In this document: positions 34,808-46,095 of the stretch, piece after piece
Layout: each line of letters opens with the position of its first letter
How positions within the stretch are numbered: position 1 is the first letter of the stretch
DNA from: Emmonsiellopsis sp. PD_33
Taxonomy: Eukaryota; Ascomycota; Eurotiomycetes; Onygenales; Ajellomycetaceae
Direction of reading: 5' to 3'
NCBI GenBank assembly: GCA_032988165.1
Contig: JANTQF010000188.1
Span: 1 to 64,000 of the forward strand
Length of the DNA: 64,000 bases
Translations under genes and position numbers: made by a program
Notes under the pieces: generated by a model
Databases searched by the model: none
Told to the model about the DNA's origin: nothing
What the model saw: the letters and a program-made list of their open reading frames with translations, nothing else

Positions 34808-35659
34808 GGTCCGAGCAGTCGAAACGAAAGACTAGAGACAGAGAAGCAGACGTAGGGGCAGGAAGGGATTCGGCAGGGAGTCGGGGGGCACGTTATCGGG
34901 AGCGAGGTCTCCCAGGGCCCGTGAGGAAGAACGAGGAGGATATGGGGGGCGTGGGAGAAGGTGGGACGCAACCGCAACGAAGATCTGAGAGGGTCATAGC
35001 CCACACACCCTCATGGCCGGGACAGGAGAGCAAATGAACGGCAGAGCTCACAGAGCAATTCCAAAACAGCGGCGGGCGATGGGGCGAGGTAGAGGGGGGA
35101 GAGGCGATGTCACGGAGGCCTCGATGGAGGAGGACGGATGGAGTGTCGTTGGCGGCGGCGGTGGGTTAGACAAGCCACACGCGCTAGCCTGCTTTGGGCC
35201 GCCGTGGCTGTGGCCGGTATTTCACCCGTACCGTACGCCCGTTACGCGGCCGCCCGCCACGGCCCGCGCCAATGGCGGGCGGTGCCTTGTATTGCCGTAC
35301 AGTACCGGAATTACGCCCATCCACGTCCTGCCGTTCTGTGGTCGCTGCAACCGCCCGTACTCGCCGTGTAAAATACGGAACTCCGCACGGGCCACTAGCG
35401 CAGCGTCTCCAACATCACATCACAGCAAGGACGTCAACCTCTCGCCGCCGGCTGATGCTCTCTCTTCCTTCTTACTCTCCGCAAACCCGTCTATTGCTTT
35501 GCTCCTGTGGCTGTGGTCTGCGTGTAACAGCCCTGCTAGAGAAGCCGTTTGTTTCCCTTGTTTCCGCCGTCCAAGGGTAGCTTCTGTGTTTGGCTCCCAA
35601 CGCCATCTGTCTATCCTCCCATCCCCCGTTCCCTTCCCGCATCGCGGCGTCTATTGACC
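34808..35659. other. Divergent promoter region (rom2 / vma11) with GTAC-rich motif cluster
   Basis: rom2 and vma11 diverge from these 852 bases. Between about 35225 and 35385 GTACCG/CCGTAC/CCCGTAC-type words recur, echoing the cluster upstream of the septin gene. A CCAAT box stands at 35266-35270 (CGCCAATGG). No coding sequence is supported. Confidence 0.5.
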
Positions 35660-36548
35660 ATGGCAGAGAGTGAACTTGCCCCCAAATTTGCTCCATTTTT
35701 CGGAATGGTGAGTGTTGACCGCCCCGATCCTTGACTATCAGGTGTATGTACTAATCTCCTCTATAGGCGGGTATTGCTTCAGCTGTGAGTTCTCCCTAAC
35801 CCCCGCTCTCCCAGAATACAGACGAGTAACGGCGCTGACGGACCCGAAGATGATATTCGGATGTATGTCAGAACCCACAGGATATTCTTTTTGGCCTACC
35901 AACTCATAAACCGTCCAGCAATAGGAGCCGCATACGGAACCGCGAAGGCGGGTATTGGTATCGCCGGTGTTGGAACATTTCGACCTGATCTGATTATGAA
36001 GGCATGTTATATTGCACGCGGCTTGGTATTGCATGATATTAACAAAGCGGGATAGTCGTTGATTCCGGTGGTCATGGCCGGTATCATCGCAGTTTACGGT
36101 CTGGTCATTGCAGTGCTCATTGCCGGTGATCTGGGCCCTCCACCACAAAAGACATACAGTCTGTACTCGTACGTATATCCGTATATGGTCTACCCTATGT
36201 CGATTGTCTACTGACAGGTTTATCTTGGCAGCGGTTTCATGCATCTCGGGGCCGGATTGTCGGTCGGACTGGCTGGTCTCGCTGCGGGTTATACCATTGG
36301 AATAGTTGGCGATATGGTTCGTGTGATTTACACCACCTTTTAAAGCGTTTTTCTAACAGGCGGTATAGGGCGTGCGGTCATACATGCAACAGTCACGCGT
36401 ATTCGTGGGAATGGTGTTGATATTGATTTTCGGGGAAGTGTTGGGTCTATACGGGTATGTTTTGTTTACCACGCTCGACATGGAGCTATTACTGACATCC
36501 ATACGCTCTAGATTGATTGTTGGATTGATTTTGAACTCGAAGAGCTAA
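35660..36548 (+). CDS. vma11: V-type proton ATPase proteolipid subunit c'
   Basis: Subunit c' is part of the membrane c-ring that carries protons through the V-ATPase; it is found in fungi. Eight exons (35660-35707, 35767-35784, 35850-35862, 35919-36001, 36056-36168, 36232-36316, 36369-36454, 36512-36548) give 160 residues with four membrane helices. The proton-binding Glu lies in LILIFGEVLGLYG in helix 4. GTFRPDLIMK after helix 1 and GFMHLGAGLSVGLAGLAAGYTIGIVGD match c' (Vma11), not c (Vma3, which has another cytosolic loop) or c'' (longer). Exons 2 and 3 are only 18 and 13 bases, yet both are needed for AGIASA|MIFGS|IGAAYGTAK. Intron 4 begins with GC (AAG|GCATGT), not GT, and is the only way to join IMK to SLIPVVMAG. 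These unusual exons explain why the gene shows no long open frame. Confidence 0.93.
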
Positions 36549-37131
36549 ACGGCTTGACATAATATATGCGGTGCACTTTACTGGACGGAATGGAGCATTT
36601 GATTTTTTTGGTATCTGTTGGACTGTACATATAATTCCCAGTTTTGAAGCGCTGTTACGGATACGGGGACGCATGGATATTTGGCAGTTTCATTACCTCT
36701 ATCTCCATGTAGGAATGACGTTACTTGGGCCAGAGCATGACAGCCGATAGAAATGGAAATAGCAAGCATACTACTCTCGGATATTCACTGCATCAAAACC
36801 GCTCCGCGCTAGGGACCTGCCTGGCAAGCAAAGTCTTGGCGCCGGCCGCTCTCGCCGCAGCCCCGCCTACGTCAGAACCCGCAGCAGGGCAGCTTGCTGC
36901 TGACTACGCGCAGAGCCTCCTCTCTACTATCTCTATCCCAACTCCCTCCTCCACTGCGACATCTCTCTCCCTCCCACTCACCCTCAGTCAATGGCGCCCC
37001 CCTCCGCCACCCGCTCTGTTCACAGCTCGTCCCCGCAGCCATCGCCCGTTGCGTGAATTCGCCTCCCGCCCTCCCCTCCCCCATCCGTGTCTGTTACATC
37101 AAGGCATGCCATTGCCCCCGCCTCGCTCCTC
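36549..37131. other. Spacer with promoter and leader of the PKA gene
   Basis: This holds the vma11 3' end and the promoter and leader of pkaC2. From about 36840 the plus strand is CT-rich with repeated CTCCC/TCTCC words. No gene is supported. Confidence 0.5.
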
Positions 37132-38543
37132 ATGGCCACGCAAATGATCCAGGAGAAGGTACCCGGTCCTCATGACCAAATCCATCACGCCGAGCTGCAT
37201 CCAGACCCTCACAGCCACGGCTCCCAATTCGACCCCGCCACTTACCCCGTTTCGCGCCCCAGAACCCCGGAGGACATCATAGAGAACCGCGAGAAGGGCC
37301 GGCTACATATCCCGTCCAAGGAGCTGGGCATTCATAATTTTGAGCTGCTTAAGACGCTAGGAACTGGTGCGTTCATTTGCCTAATTGATGGTGGTGCCGG
37401 TTGCTAGTTTCTTCTAACGCGGGGCGAATCTAGGAACTTTTGCTCGAGTATGGCTTGTTCGGTTGATGAAGTGGCCAGCTGACAGGGATATCGATGATAA
37501 GAATCGGGTCTTCGCCCTGAAGATACTGCACAAGGCCGATGGTATTGCGCATTCCCCGTGTCTTCGTTCATGTTTGCGAGCGCTGACTCGTTTGTCTCCA
37601 GTGATAAAACTGAAGCAAGTTGAGCATGTCCGAAATGAAATCAAAACCCTTGCCGCTGTTGCCGGGCACCCTTTCATCACTACTCTAGTCGCTACCTTTT
37701 CCGATGAACAATCTTTATATATGCTGGTAAGTGCTAGTATAGATGCGTTGAATAAATATTGTCTTCATGTGCACTGCTCAATTCTTCTTGCCTTCGATGT
37801 CAATAGCTAACGTATAACAGCTTGACTACTGTCCGGGCGGTGAAGTTTTCACTTTCCTACGGCGCGCACGACGATTTAGCGAACCGACCTCCCAATTCTA
37901 TGCTGCTGAGATTGTCCTAATCCTCGAATTCCTCCATGACATTGAAGGCGTCGCATACCGAGATCTCAAACCTGAGAACATCCTCCTTGATGCTGATGGG
38001 CATCTCAGACTCGTCGACTTTGGGTTTGCAAAACAGCTATGGAGCAGAGAAACATATACCCTCTGCGGCACACCGGAATACTTGGCTCCGGAAGTTATAC
38101 ATAACAGCGGGCACGGTTTGGCGGTTGACTGGTGGGCACTAGGAGTGCTCATATATGAGTTCATAGTTGGGCAGCCGCCCTTCTGGGACCCGAACCCTAT
38201 GCGCATATACGAACAAATTGTCGAGGGGCGCCTACGGTTCCCTACGAACATGCCGCCCACGGCTCGGGATATTGTAACGCAACTATGCAAAGTAGCCCCG
38301 AGCGAACGGCTGGGTTATATAAAGGGAGGTACAGCAAGAGTAAAGGAGCATCCCTTCTTTGAAGGAATTGACTGGGATGCTGTCTACCATCGCCGCATGA
38401 AAGGCCCCATAATACCCCGGGTTGATTCTCCAACAGATTCGGGGAATTTCGAAGAATACCCGGATCCACCAGACCCCAGCAAGCTTACCCCGTATACAAA
38501 AGAAATGAGGGCGAAGTACGATGATATGTTTCGAGATTTCTAG
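37132..38543 (+). CDS. pkaC2: cAMP-dependent protein kinase catalytic subunit, second isoform (PkaC2/PkaB type)
   Basis: An AGC kinase of the cAMP pathway; in Aspergillus the second catalytic subunit backs up PkaC1/PkaA in growth and germination. Four exons (37132-37366, 37434-37541, 37602-37726, 37821-38543) give 396 residues, which I recall as the length of A. nidulans PkaB. Key parts: Gly-rich loop LGTGTFARV (76-84), FALK with the ATP lysine at 108, catalytic loop AYRDLKPEN (Asp 204), DFG (222-224), activation loop TYTLCGTPEYLAPE with Thr 236 in the place of PKA Thr197, and the C-terminal hydrophobic motif as the last four residues, FRDF. Between beta-2 and beta-3 there is a short charged insertion (MKWPADRDIDDKNR). 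ATG 37132 is the first in frame. The plain FxxF ending rules out PKC, Sch9 or Ypk kinases, which extend past the motif. Confidence 0.92.
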
Positions 38544-40980
38544 AGCATTCTTGAATCCGTTCTCTATTCTCAGAGGGACAGGAAGCATCCGGTATTTCTT
38601 ACCCCAGAGTCTCTGCCGTACTGCGCATCAGCCTATTCTCTTTGATCTGATGATGACGTCAGTTCGTAACTTTACATTCATATCCGATGCCTTTATCGAG
38701 ATTGTGATTTCCTCTCTCTCGATAACGAATTATCCCCACGATGATGCGTTATCGCCTTCATACGATCTTTCCCATCCGTGATCGACCTCCCCCGCCAAAC
38801 GTTTCTGACACTATTATCTGGGACAAAATTGCCCCATGTGTTTCCTTGGTTTATTTTCATTTGTTCTTATCTGGGACATTATATATATTTAATATTCTTC
38901 CTTCTCATCCAACCAACAGCTACACCTTTTACTTCATGTCAACTTGTTGCATCTTACTTGCAAATATTTGTTTTTTTAGGGCGTCTGTCAGTTTGTAGAC
39001 GCATTTGACATATATATTTCTTTTCATTCTTCTGAATATATTGTTCACTATTTCATTATCATTTACGAACATTGCGGGGGATTTTGATTTTTTTTTATTC
39101 TTCTGGCACCAACAAGCTTCCCTTGCCCGTTCTATCTGACTTTTACGGTTGATTTATTTCAACGATCAACGATCAACGAAACAAGCATGAACACGTACCA
39201 GATCAACTATTGACGATTTGACGCTTGTCCTGGCTTCCGTGGGACAGATTTTCTTTTACAAGACTGACTATTCGACCCCGGGGAGACCATATACTGTACA
39301 TACATGACATGACCTCGCCCCCTTTTTTCGTCTGAAAGCTCTGAGATGATTGCATATATTGGCTATTGGCCTGTTTTTTTGTTCTTTTAACTTAACACTA
39401 ACATTCTGGCGAATGGGATATGAAGAGTCAGGGGTCTTTTGGGGTTGGATTGGTGTATATATTCTCATGCGGCAATTGCCCCTTTTTGGTTACCTTTGGA
39501 CCTACTACTAGTACATATGGGACATTTTTTACATACATGGGTAGACATGCTTTTGGACTATAGTGGATTGCGGTCTTTTCAATATGTAATGGTTGGTGGT
39601 TTTGGATACTATATAGGTTGGGGAATATCTTACTCTTGATAGTTAACATATATTGCAGAATGCATGTCTATGTACATACCCGCAAGAGGTTTTGTTTCCT
39701 TGATATGTAGTTGCTGCAGTAATGTTATTAAAATCACTTTTCCCATATTAACTACATGCAGGACTAGAGTGAAGGGCCCAGGCCAACAAGAAAAGATTGT
39801 ATTGGCAAGATAAGAAAAAATCCTCCCTAATTTTAAAATCATATGTAATTTACAATACTTCCCCAGCATTAATTCCACCTACTACCCTGCAATTTACCCA
39901 TCATGGTTACTCAATGAGGAATCCCCAAACTACTAACAATGTGCTAACTATCTATCATGAATTAAGGGGGGGGGGGGCAAATACCTTTCAACTCAAAGCA
40001 TCCTCCAATACCCCCTGAAACAAACTTGAACTAACAGGGATATATAAAAGTATGCTGCCCAGCATATAGTTATCCAGAATAGTTATCCCAGCAGTTACTT
40101 GCACAATCATACTGGTAATATATAAAGGGATTATTAATGAACCAAATGACATCCTCCCCTCAAATAATACTACATATACCCTCTTCTACAAGTTGACAAT
40201 GCCATCCATCCATCCACAGTGGAACCTTAGAGCTAGAGGGCTAGGTCACGACCTGCTGTTTCCCGCGTATATAGAGGGAAGAGGGGATGGATGGGCCGGG
40301 GCCCCGTGGGGGGGGGGGGGTGGTTAATGGACCCGACTCGTTGCTAGAGACCTTCTTCCAAGCGACAGAAGCCCACCCATCCCCAACCCAACCCAACTAA
40401 CCTAATTAACTAACACCCTTCTCTTCCGCCTATAATCCTTTCTTCCTTCACTGGATCAAAAGCAGAGGTTACTTCATTCATATAAATAAAGTTTATTCTT
40501 CTTTTTCTGTTTCGTTTGAAAAAAACATTATCATCTGTTCTCATTTTCTTTGTATCTTTATCTTATTTTATCCCCCCCCGCCCCAGTGCCGAACGTCCCG
40601 GAAATACAACCCCTCCCCCCTTTTACCCCTCTATGCCCCATGTTTTTAGTAACGGAATAATGGGAAAAGCAAAAAAGAAAGAGGTAGAGAATACGTCAGT
40701 TGCCATCAGCGGAAAATCTCAACTCCGAGATAGAAATAAGAGGGCGGGGTGGGTGGTTAGGTAGGCTTGATTTGGTGCAATAGCAACATTGAACGGGTAT
40801 CGACGTGTAACTCAGTTGTATCCGATTTGGACGCCGGGAGGCAAAGCATCTATGCATGTATGTTGTATGTATGCGGAGGAAAGGGGGAGGTATATGTATA
40901 TGTCGAACGGTGGGAGGGATGTGATGTGGGGGGGGGAAACGTAGCCCATTGAAAAGAAAAAAAAGAGAAGACCGAAGTAG

Positions 40981-41053
40981 ACCAGACCAGACCAGACCAG
41001 AGACGAGAAAGGGAAGGGAAAGGGAAAGGGAAAGGGAAAGGGAAAGGGAAAGG
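40981..41053. repeat. Tandem (ACCAG)4 followed by (GGGAAA)n
   Basis: Four copies of ACCAG (40981-41000) are followed by an array of the purine hexamer GGGAAA (about 41008-41053). The second array has strict purine/pyrimidine strand asymmetry. Confidence 0.9.
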
Positions 41054-41337
41054 TGGGATATATATGTACAGTACAACACTGACTCTTCTAATAAGCGCTT
41101 CTGATGACTGGCTTTTGGGTGATTGCGATGTAGACGTATGACAAATAGTGGAAAGGGAAAGAAATTGAATGGATCGAGGATATAGAAACGGAAGGGAATT
41201 CGTTAGTGATGAGTAAGGTTTGAAAAAAGACAGAACTCCGCTTTATGATGCTGGATGACGGACCGAAAGGGAAGGGTGAGGGTTTTTATCGATGGAGGTG
41301 GTGGGTTGTGAGGAGGTTGATTAAACGAGGGCGGGTA

Positions 41338-41364
41338 GATGGATGGATGGATGGATGGATGGAT
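41338..41364. repeat. Tetranucleotide repeat (GGAT)n
   Basis: About six uninterrupted GGAT/ATGG units form a simple microsatellite outside any gene. Confidence 0.9.
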
Positions 41365-41521
41365 GAGGTGAGGTTCGTTGTGGTTGTGGATTAGGTGTTT
41401 GAGTTATAACGTTGCAGCTAGTCGTCCCCTCAAGGTCTGAGGTATTATTACTCCGTGGCTAGGTAATTATTAAATCACTCTCTAGGATAGTTAGGTCTGG
41501 CGCTGAGGCACGCCCCAGGCG

Positions 41522-42821
41522 CTATAGAAAAGTCGATATGGTTTCATGACCGATTTCTCGTTCCTTCAGTGGCTTCCAGGTTCCTATTTCGCGGGATAGA
41601 TAGTCAGCTTTAGGGCCATACGGATAATTTCACCCCTCATGGGTGCCTTCGTTCCCATTCAAAGGGATACATCAGGTGTCCATAGCGGACGAACGGTACG
41701 CACTAGGCAAACAGGGAATATAAAAATTAGCGGAACGTACCTTCAAATTCATGCTTCACGAACGCCATGGGATCCTCAGGTTCTCCCGCTCCCATCTGCC
41801 GCACGCCAGGACTGAAACTCGTAATTGGAAGCACCACCACGTCGCCTAGCTTCCTCTGTACTTTGATTCCTGTAAAGTCTAAAGCAGTCACGTTCTTCCC
41901 GTTAGGCCCCTTGGCCAAATCAAAATACTGCGGGTTATTGAAATATCGGAAGACCGTGTCGGTCCAGACGGCAGGCCCCGTAAATTCCACGATAGACTTG
42001 TCCATCTTCTTTTTCGTAAGGATGCCAGCATTCTTCATCCGCAGGGTATCTTCTGTAATGGTTGCGACGATGTCACGGAGCACCGGGTGGCCCGGCTTGG
42101 ACTGGATGGTCCATTGGCAGAACTGAACCCTGCGCGAATACCACTCGGCCCAATCTTCGCGATCTGCGTCTGCCTCGATACCGACGATTAGCCCTATGGT
42201 GGACCGGTCAACGTGCCTGGGGAGCCAGTCTGCAGCAGGCTTGATGACGTAGGTGTCGATGTCGGTGTATATTCCTCCACGAGCGAGTAGAATGAGATAG
42301 CGGAAGAAATCCGCTTTAAGAACGGGGAGAGGTAGGGATCGGTACGCCTCGAGCACTTCCGGGAAGGCTGCGTATAGGTATCTGAGGAGGGGTTCTGCGG
42401 TATCGTCGGTAATGACTTCGTGCACAAATGTGGGATGCCATTCCGTCCAGCTTGCTTCAAAGGGGCGCAATTTCTCCGCAAATTTCCCGGAGGATGGGCC
42501 GTATTTCCACGTCTGCCATATGTATGCGGGGAACTTTGATTTCATGTCATATGGGAATTGATACCGTAGCCGTTCCCGTAGAGGTTTCCGCGCTAGGTCC
42601 TCGTCTGACAGAGTTACCTGGTTCGCATGTTCTCTATCCGCTGGGGGGATTTGCGCGTGGGCGATTTGTTGTTTGGGTATGGACGTTGTTTGGGGTCTCG
42701 TCTTCGCAGCGGCGGGCTTGATGGTGTCGATAGGAGAAGGCGGGGAATGAGAGGAGCGTAGCAGGAAGAAGCAGGTGAGGAGGAAGACAGCAGCGAATAC
42801 CGACCTCCGAAAGGTGATCAT
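41522..42821 (-). CDS. Och1-family alpha-1,6-mannosyltransferase (type II Golgi protein)
   Basis: Och1-family enzymes transfer mannose from GDP-mannose to N-glycan or related acceptors in the Golgi. I read two exons, 42821-41741 and 41583-41522, giving 380 residues. A short cytosolic tail is followed by one membrane helix (about residues 7-22, FAAVFLLTCFFLL) and a stem rich in Pro and Ala. The catalytic domain begins at FPAYIWQTWKYGP, contains LKADFFRYLILLARGGIYTDIDTYV with the metal-binding DID at 187-189, and continues through FCQWTIQSKPGHPVL and EFTGPAVWTD. The plain open frame stops at FEGTFR, but splicing a 157-base intron (GTACGT, branch-like CTGAC, acceptor ATAG) gives FEGTWKPLKERE, the ending expected for the family. 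Several Och1 paralogues exist in Aspergillus and I cannot say which this is (Och1 itself or a Hoc1-like protein). The start at 42821 places the helix at the N-terminus. Confidence 0.85.
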
Positions 42822-45800
42822 TGCGATGTGAAGGGCGGCAGACGTGCGCTGGAGTTGTTGTTCGGACTGGCGGCGGAGGTGGAGCCAGATCAGGAATCCA
42901 TGGATACCGGAGAGGGAGTGTGGGGAAGACGAGACTCTTGTCAAGAGGGCGGAAGCGTGGTAAGGACCGGATATCAAGTTGGAATTGGTTGGAAGCGGTG
43001 GTGAAGGTTCTGGCGGTTCCAGGGCACAGCTCTCGTCCCACCCGGTATTATTATCACCAACACACGAAGTATACACCACCCGGAATAGCAGATTCACCGC
43101 TCCATAACAAAAACGAACGTGAATGACGGATATATCGAGGCTCAGGGGCCGTGGTGCGCACGGGAAGAGCAACAGGAGGAATGTCGCGATCTGTGAGGCT
43201 GGGGTTGCTTTGCGGGTTGAGTGGAGGTGGGAGCTGGGAGCTGGGAGCTGGGGAGCTACCAAGCACTCTCGTTCTTTCTATCCAGTAGCAGCAGCGAGAG
43301 AGGGAATAGTGGTCCAGACCCGGAGAAGAAGAGAGAGATGAAGCTGAAGATGAAGATGAAGAAGAAGATGAAGAAGAGAAGATCGAGCTCAGCAGAGAAA
43401 AAACGACGTGGTTGGATCGCCAGTTGTCGTGTATCGCGGATACAGTACGCAATACATCCACTCTGCGGAGGATGGGGTCGGCTGTAATTTTGCATTTGAA
43501 GCCGGTTCTGGTCAACGATCAACACGCTGGAAGATGCCGCCGTCCTGCGAATTCGTTCTGCAGCGGCCGTGACGAGCTGTGATTGCTACGACGTCTGCTT
43601 TGTCTGGACTTACGTATACCATCCCACAGCGTCCAGGGTTCCGGGCATGTCCCTCGCCCTCGGCCGCTGGGTGCAGCCGTGCAATGTTGCGCAACCCACA
43701 GCCGGCGGCCCCAGACTCCCAAGCAGAGAAAGGAGGCAGGTCAAGCATTCCAAGCCAAGGTTGTCTAAAATTACGCTAAATTACGCCTAGCCCGCATCCG
43801 GCCTAGCGTCTGTCTGAAACAGCTGATCGTCGTTCTGAAGCAGCCCGCTGATTGGTCGGTTACCTGCCCCTGTGTGGAATGGTATCCGATGATGTCATGC
43901 TTTGTTTCGGTATTGTTCGTACAGACCATCACAACAAGAGGATAGAGATATAGATATAGACGCAAAATAGACATATGTCTTCGCATCTCTGGCCGATTCC
44001 CTTGCAGTCGACTACTTTACTCCCAGGTCACGCTGAGACACATCCTGTCATGTCGCTGGCCGGGACTCGTCATCCTCAGCGGCTATCACAATTCGCCTCG
44101 TTTCGATTCTCAAACACCTGCCATCCCGGCCCCTGCAAAACACCCCAAGCTGCAATATCAGAGCTATGATTAACGCCCTTGTGGCAGCATGCTGCACACT
44201 CTGCTGACGGACAGATCCACACTCCTGTGACAGATATATCTATCCACCCATCAAGGGGATCGCACGAGCCAGACTCCTACCCAAGCTTACACACAACTGG
44301 CAGGTAATTAAAGGTGGTTCTCGCTCTGCCCCTGATCAGCCTTTTATATTAGCTGGGTATTCTGATATTCCAACATCTCCCGTGATTTGAAATTTCATCA
44401 CAGAAAGCTGCTCCCATATCTGGCGATCATCTCGCCAATCTGGCATCATGTCTCCATGGATCGCCACCAGAGGCTCAATATTTGCCTACATACCGATGCA
44501 GAGAAGGACAAGGGGACCGTATGGGGCCGTTGTTATATCTTGTTAATCTCCTTCCATTAACCCAGCCAACTAAACCCTTGCCACCTCCATCAACCCGATG
44601 CTCCAGCCAGATCGTGCTGACCCTGATGATCCTATGCACACCTCCTTCGTTCCATGGCCTTGTTGGAAGATGGGGATGTCGTTGATGTATGAAACTGCTA
44701 GAGGCATAAAGGGAGGGTTGGACGATTGATAGCTGGCCATCTGTTTGCTGAAAGCGAGAATAGAAGGCAGGAAGAGCAGAAACTTACGATGCAATGAATC
44801 AATTTCATTGATCTTTGGATACATATATATGTACATATGTGGTTACTTGCCTAGTTTTCTACCAATGCCCCTCCCTCCGTAGCTAACAGATTACCCCTTG
44901 CCCTGATAACCTAGCATCCATACGCCCTTTTTCTGCGACACTGCACCGCAACACAACCATCAATTCTTGCCCTTTATGGATATGGAGGGATATACTATAT
45001 GTCAATTAGCCCCCTGCGGCTACACAACCGGCCATATATCTAACAACGCCTTCCGCGCAACTATGGAGCCAGCAGTTAATCCATTAAGGTTGAACTGTGG
45101 CTTGAACTTATTTCACTAGCCTTCGGCAGTCTTGCTCCTAGTTACTCTCTGTTTTCTGCGAGTTTGCCCGGAATTTGATCTTTGATGCTTCGAAAACAAG
45201 GTAGGGTTGTGCTGGCATTATCATCTTTATCAATTGAAGAGGTAGTAACTGGTATATTTTCATCTTCAGACCAAACATGAGGAGGTTAATAGCGTATATA
45301 TATATATCCAACAGATGGATGGAGGGATTGTTGGACGTCGAAATAAAGCTTTCCAAGGTTGCGGGGAGGGAGAGTCTAGGCCCAGATGGCCGATGATGTC
45401 ATTTATTTCTTTTTTCAGGGGGCTGAATTGTCCAGATGCTGGAGGGAGGATTGGATATTGTATCTATCAGATATAGCAATTGATATTGAAATGGTTATTA
45501 GACCGCTGTAGGTGAGTTGGGTGGAATTGATTCTTCGTCTGGGCTGGATGGGGGGTATTTAGCTTCCCCCTTAAACATACGAGCTTGCCGTTCTCTATAC
45601 CGAAGAAGGGACAACATCGCCTTGCAACACCCACATAAAAGAGTAAATATCGAGATTCAACCATCCTAGTCCATACCTGGATAAACCCCAATTTGATCGA
45701 TCTTGAGTACCATATATCTCATCCACGATCCTAGTTCACAGATATTGTTGGCCCAATAACCCTTGTTTCTCCGCAATTCCTTTCCCGCCCAGAGCTTAAT

Positions 45801-46095
45801 TTATTGACCCAACTACTATCTACGCAAAAGCTTCCAACTCCCTAACCATGGATAGAGAGAGGCCAATTGACAGCTATATGCTACACAACCGTCCTCCCGT
45901 CACCTTATTCCCACTTCTGCCCTCTTATCCTAATTCCAGGGACTAAAGGCCGCTGGGCTGGGACTCTACCATTCCGATTCCCTATTCCCCCGGTATCCGA
46001 TGCTCTGGGATCCCCATCCATCCGCTTTCCGACGCCGGGCCGCTCTCTCGTTTCCGCCGTAGAGCCGTGCAGACAGCGGGATTGGTGGACATAGT
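42822..46095. other. 3.3 kb divergent spacer without a supported gene
   Basis: This region lies upstream of both the mannosyltransferase and the GH43-like gene. An open frame continues upstream from the mannosyltransferase to 43262, but it is Ser/Pro/Arg-rich and would put the membrane helix internally, so I treat it as leader. Around 43330-43385 there is a GA-rich AAGATGAAG-type repeat. Other open frames are short and lack any domain. Confidence 0.45.

Larger units (their letters stand above)
38544..41521. other. Gene-free 3 kb with low-complexity tracts
   Basis: I see no supportable gene. Near the left end, at 38654-38661, is a TGACGTCA palindrome. The middle (38780-40080) is AT-rich. Homopolymer G tracts of 11-12 occur near 39965 and 40310. 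The right part has several tandem repeats listed separately. It separates two convergently transcribed genes, so their 3' ends lie here. Confidence 0.5.

Noticed and set aside
42822..43262. Upstream extension of the mannosyltransferase frame (about 147 more codons)
   Set aside because: It is low-complexity Ser/Pro/Leu sequence and would bury the membrane helix inside the protein; the family starts just before the helix.
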